NCBI RefSeq assembly: GCF_000685215.1
Contig: NZ_ARYJ01000004.1
Span: 310,001 to 374,000, forward strand
DNA length: 64,000 nt
Source: Hyphomonas jannaschiana VP2
GTDB lineage: Bacteria > Pseudomonadota > Alphaproteobacteria > Caulobacterales > Hyphomonadaceae
Direction: 5' to 3'
Part shown: positions 62,099-64,000 of the stretch, piece by piece
Layout of the letters: every line of letters begins with the position of its first letter
How positions within the stretch are numbered: position 1 is the first letter of the stretch
Position numbers and translations under genes: made by a program
Notes under the pieces: model-generated
The model's database searches: none
What the model was told of the DNA's origin: nothing
The model's input: the letters and a program-made list of their open reading frames with translations, nothing else

Positions 62099-62671
62099 TT
62101 AATCGTAAGCGAGTGCGCCGACGACAAGACCAATGATTGCGCCTGTGGCCACCGAAGCCAGGATCGCATCGCCGCGATCATAGTCATGAACCCAGTAGTA
62201 TCCGGGCGGTGGCGCATACAGGCCGTAACGGGAGTAATCGCGGATATAGACCGTGCGCGGGTGCGGGCGGTAATAGCCGCCAATCCGGTAGGGCGAGATA
62301 TAGCCCGAACGGAAATAAGGACCGGTGCGGTAGCCGTAGGTCACATAGGAACCATAGCGCGGCGGCGGGGCATAGTGCCGGACCGGCGGATACCGGTAGG
62401 CATAGCTGGGGCGCCGGTAATCGCGACGGTAGTCATGGCGGTCATGCCGGCGATGATCACGACGATAGTCACCGCGATAGTCATGTCCGCCACGGCGGTA
62501 ATCATGCCGGTCGCCACTTCCGTGACGGCCACGGTCATGATCGCGATCACCCCGGTCCCAACCGCCGCGGTCGCGGCCACGGTCGGGATCGGCGCTGGCA
62601 ACGGGAACGATGGTCAGGCCGGCAATCGCCAGCGCCGCCATGGCTTTTCCGAATGTATTCATCAGTTTCAT
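62099..62671 (-). CDS. Exported basic RcnB-like protein
   Basis: With ATG at 62671 the product has 190 residues: a signal peptide (MAALAIAGLTIVPVASA), a long Arg/Asp/His repeat region (DRGRDRGGWDRGDRDHDRG, DYRRDYRRP), Tyr/Pro-rich linker, and a C-terminal domain APPPGYYWVHDYDRGDAILAS ending in a hydrophobic GAIIGLVVGALAYD. The last part resembles RcnB (nickel/cobalt homeostasis) proteins; the charged repeats suggest metal or polyanion binding. A true function is not assigned. It diverges from arfB. Confidence 0.82.
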   Translation of the reverse strand: MKLMNTFGKAMAALAIAGLTIVPVASADPDRGRDRGGWDRGDRDHDRGRHGSGDRHDYRRGGHDYRGDYRRDHRRHDRHDYRRDYRRPSYAYRYPPVRHYAPPPRYGSYVTYGYRTGPYFRSGYISPYRIGGYYRPHPRTVYIRDYSRYGLYAPPPGYYWVHDYDRGDAILASVATGAIIGLVVGALAYD

Positions 62672-62806
62672 GGCAGGCTGAGCCTCCGTTGAAATGGCGT
62701 GCCGCACTGTGTTTGGCTGGCCGTCTGGTTGTCGCGCATTGCGCATTGGAGCAAACCTATATTTTCCGGCCTGAACGGTCTCTGAACGAGGAGTTAAGCT
62801 TTATCC

Positions 62807-63244
62807 ATGTCCGATTTCGGCGATCTTCGCGTCTCAGATGCGCTCACCGTACCGGCATGGGAGCTGTCGGAGGCCTTTGTCCGCGCCTCGGGGCCGGGCG
62901 GCCAGCATGTGAACAAGGTCTCCACCGCTGTGCAGCTGACCTGGCTTGTCGAGACGTCTTCTCTGCCGGCGGAAATCAAGGAACGGTTCGCGAAGCTGTT
63001 TGGCAGCCGGATGACCAATGACGGCCGGCTGATACTCGAAGCCGGCAGTCATCGCAGCCAGGCCCTGAACCGGGAAGCCGCCCGCAAGCGTCTGGCGGAG
63101 ATGATTCTCAAGGCCAGCCAGAAGCCCAAGCGGCGCATCCGCACCAAACCGACCAAGGGCAGTATTCGCCGCCGCATCGCCGAGAAAAAGCGCCGGGGCG
63201 AAATCAAATCCCTGCGCGGCAACGTCGACCGGACGGAAGAATAG
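62807..63244 (+). CDS. arfB: Alternative ribosome-rescue factor ArfB (YaeJ)
   Basis: The 145-residue protein has a release-factor-like catalytic domain with GPGGQHVNKVSTAVQLTW (GGQ at about 31-33). Its C-terminal tail (KPKRRIRTKPTKGSIRRR and following Lys/Arg residues) would enter the mRNA channel of stalled ribosomes. It hydrolyses peptidyl-tRNA without a stop codon. The ending RRGEIKSLRG is typical. It converges on the marR gene with only three bases between stops. Confidence 0.95.
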   Translation: MSDFGDLRVSDALTVPAWELSEAFVRASGPGGQHVNKVSTAVQLTWLVETSSLPAEIKERFAKLFGSRMTNDGRLILEAGSHRSQALNREAARKRLAEMILKASQKPKRRIRTKPTKGSIRRRIAEKKRRGEIKSLRGNVDRTEE

Positions 63245-63247
63245 GGC

Positions 63248-63700
63248 TTAGCGCGCCGAATCGAGCGCGACCCGCAATTTGTTGAGGAGCGGCAGCAATT
63301 GCGTCCACTCCTTCTGGCTCAGCACCTTGAGTTCCTCCTTTGACGCATCCAGAGCCTGCACCGCCTTTTTCCGTGTAGCCGCTCCGGCCCGGCTGACAGC
63401 GACCCGCCGGATCCGCCGGTCGTCCGCATCAGGCTCCAGCGAGACCAGCCCTTTTTCCTCCAGCCGGCGGACGGTCGAAGACATGGTCGGCTGCGACACC
63501 TGAAGTGCCCGTGCGAGCTCTCCGATGGTTTGCTGCGTTTCAAGACGAAGCAGATGGTTCAGCACGGCGAACTGCGCGGTGGTCAGGCCATCGGGCAGGC
63601 GCCGGGCAAAGGCAGTGTCTGCCAGATGGGCAATGATGGATATTTCCGTCATTGCAGCGAATTCGACCGGGTCGCCGGAAAGACCAGCGGGCCGGCTCAT
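63248..63700 (-). CDS. MarR-family transcriptional regulator
   Basis: The 150-residue protein has the winged helix (TTAQFAVLNHLLRLE; TIGELARALQVSQPTMSSTVRRLEEKGLV) and wing (EPDADDRRIRRVAVSRAG). Its ATG overlaps the stop of the upstream nitroreductase-like gene (ATGA), so the two form an operon. It probably represses its own operon and responds to an aromatic or redox ligand, which fits the partner. Confidence 0.93.
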   Translation of the reverse strand: MSRPAGLSGDPVEFAAMTEISIIAHLADTAFARRLPDGLTTAQFAVLNHLLRLETQQTIGELARALQVSQPTMSSTVRRLEEKGLVSLEPDADDRRIRRVAVSRAGAATRKKAVQALDASKEELKVLSQKEWTQLLPLLNKLRVALDSAR

Positions 63701-64000
63701 GTGATGATCCGGGATTCAAGTGGCCAGCGGGGCGAGGGCGGTTGCCCGCCGGCATAACCCAGCCGGAAGAGGCCTTGTATCCGGCCCGGCAGCGTGACGT
63801 TGAAACGGTCATGGATCTCGGCAAACGGCTCGACCATTTCGCTATACTCTTCGAGCACCTGCGAGAGTGGCTGGAACCCGACACCCACCGCCGCGGCTGC
63901 CAGCTGCAGGCGGATCCAGACCGCACCGCTTGCGAGCTGCTCAGCCCGTGAATTACCGGGCGTAGTGAACCAGAGGAAGGTCGGTGCACTGTCGATCAGC
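63697..64000 (-). CDS. Nitroreductase-like FMN oxidoreductase, C-terminal part (window edge)
   Basis: The minus-strand frame is open from 64000 to its stop at 63697 (about 100 residues visible). The fragment reads LIDSAPTFLWFTTPGNSRA, then SGAVWIRLQLAAAAVGVG, FQPLSQVLEEYSEM, and ends LGYAGGQPPSPRWPLESRI. This is typical of the C-terminus of Acg-like nitroreductase proteins. The N-terminus lies outside the window. It overlaps marR by four bases. Confidence 0.75.
   Translation of the reverse strand, partial: LIDSAPTFLWFTTPGNSRAEQLASGAVWIRLQLAAAAVGVGFQPLSQVLEEYSEMVEPFAEIHDRFNVTLPGRIQGLFRLGYAGGQPPSPRWPLESRIIT

Noticed and set aside
60790-62136. Plus-strand frame of 448 codons opposite kdsA and the microgene
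   Set aside because: Antisense of kdsA, crosses the terminator hairpin, no similarity.

Overview
The window looks like a chromosomal segment of a marine alphaproteobacterium, most plausibly of the Hyphomonas/Hyphomonadaceae type. I infer this from gene content (a ClpS-ClpA pair, a PHA phasin, a SIMPL protein, a DUF2793 protein, an RcnB-like basic protein) and from the GC-rich coding style. I could not run a taxonomic search. Both ends cut through genes: cysNC at base 1 and a nitroreductase-like gene at base 64000.

Region 1 (1-12.2 kb) is mostly metabolic. The sulfate-activation genes cysD-cysNC make APS and PAPS and diverge from glmS, which makes glucosamine-6-phosphate. An unassigned nucleotidyltransferase-like gene follows. 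Next is a large RTX metalloprotease with a perfect 264-bp internal duplication, then a tight minus-strand operon ahcY-purU-metK for the SAM cycle. The ahcY leader carries three 11-bp direct repeats and a strong hairpin.

Region 2 (12.2-15.7 kb) holds a small hypothetical gene, an OxyR-like LysR regulator that lacks the redox cysteines, two small basic proteins, and nhaA. The roughly 215-bp nhaA leader has mutually exclusive helices next to a T-run and looks like a riboswitch. An ion-sensing nhaA-type RNA is the obvious hypothesis.

Region 3 (15.7-48.5 kb) is a surface-polysaccharide island. It encodes nucleotide-sugar synthesis (a WbpE-like aminotransferase, rfbC, rfbBDA, UDP-xylose synthase, galE), many glycosyltransferases, and an ABC exporter (Wzm/Wzt). 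It also carries a dense set of decoration enzymes: three SAM methyltransferase domains, a pyruvyltransferase, two sulfotransferase domains, and a secreted O-acetylation module (MBOAT + SGNH + small exported protein). Several proteins are multidomain fusions. One has a glycosyltransferase domain whose DxD motif is lost. phhA (phenylalanine hydroxylase, probably leaderless) and a DUF2793 protein are outsiders in the island. The CysNC kinase domain at the left edge can supply PAPS to the sulfotransferases.

Region 4 (47.2-64 kb) is housekeeping and envelope: a CAU-anticodon tRNA, SIMPL protein, kdsD, a D,D-carboxypeptidase, phasin, DUF1499 protein, clpS-clpA, an OpgC-like membrane protein, a beta-lactamase-fold hydrolase, a lipoprotein, an MscS channel, rluE and kdsA. 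Upstream of kdsA is a 26-codon microgene with a ribosome-binding site that perfectly matches 15 nt of the 16S tail and its own terminator. An RcnB-like protein, arfB, a MarR regulator and the nitroreductase-like gene close the window.
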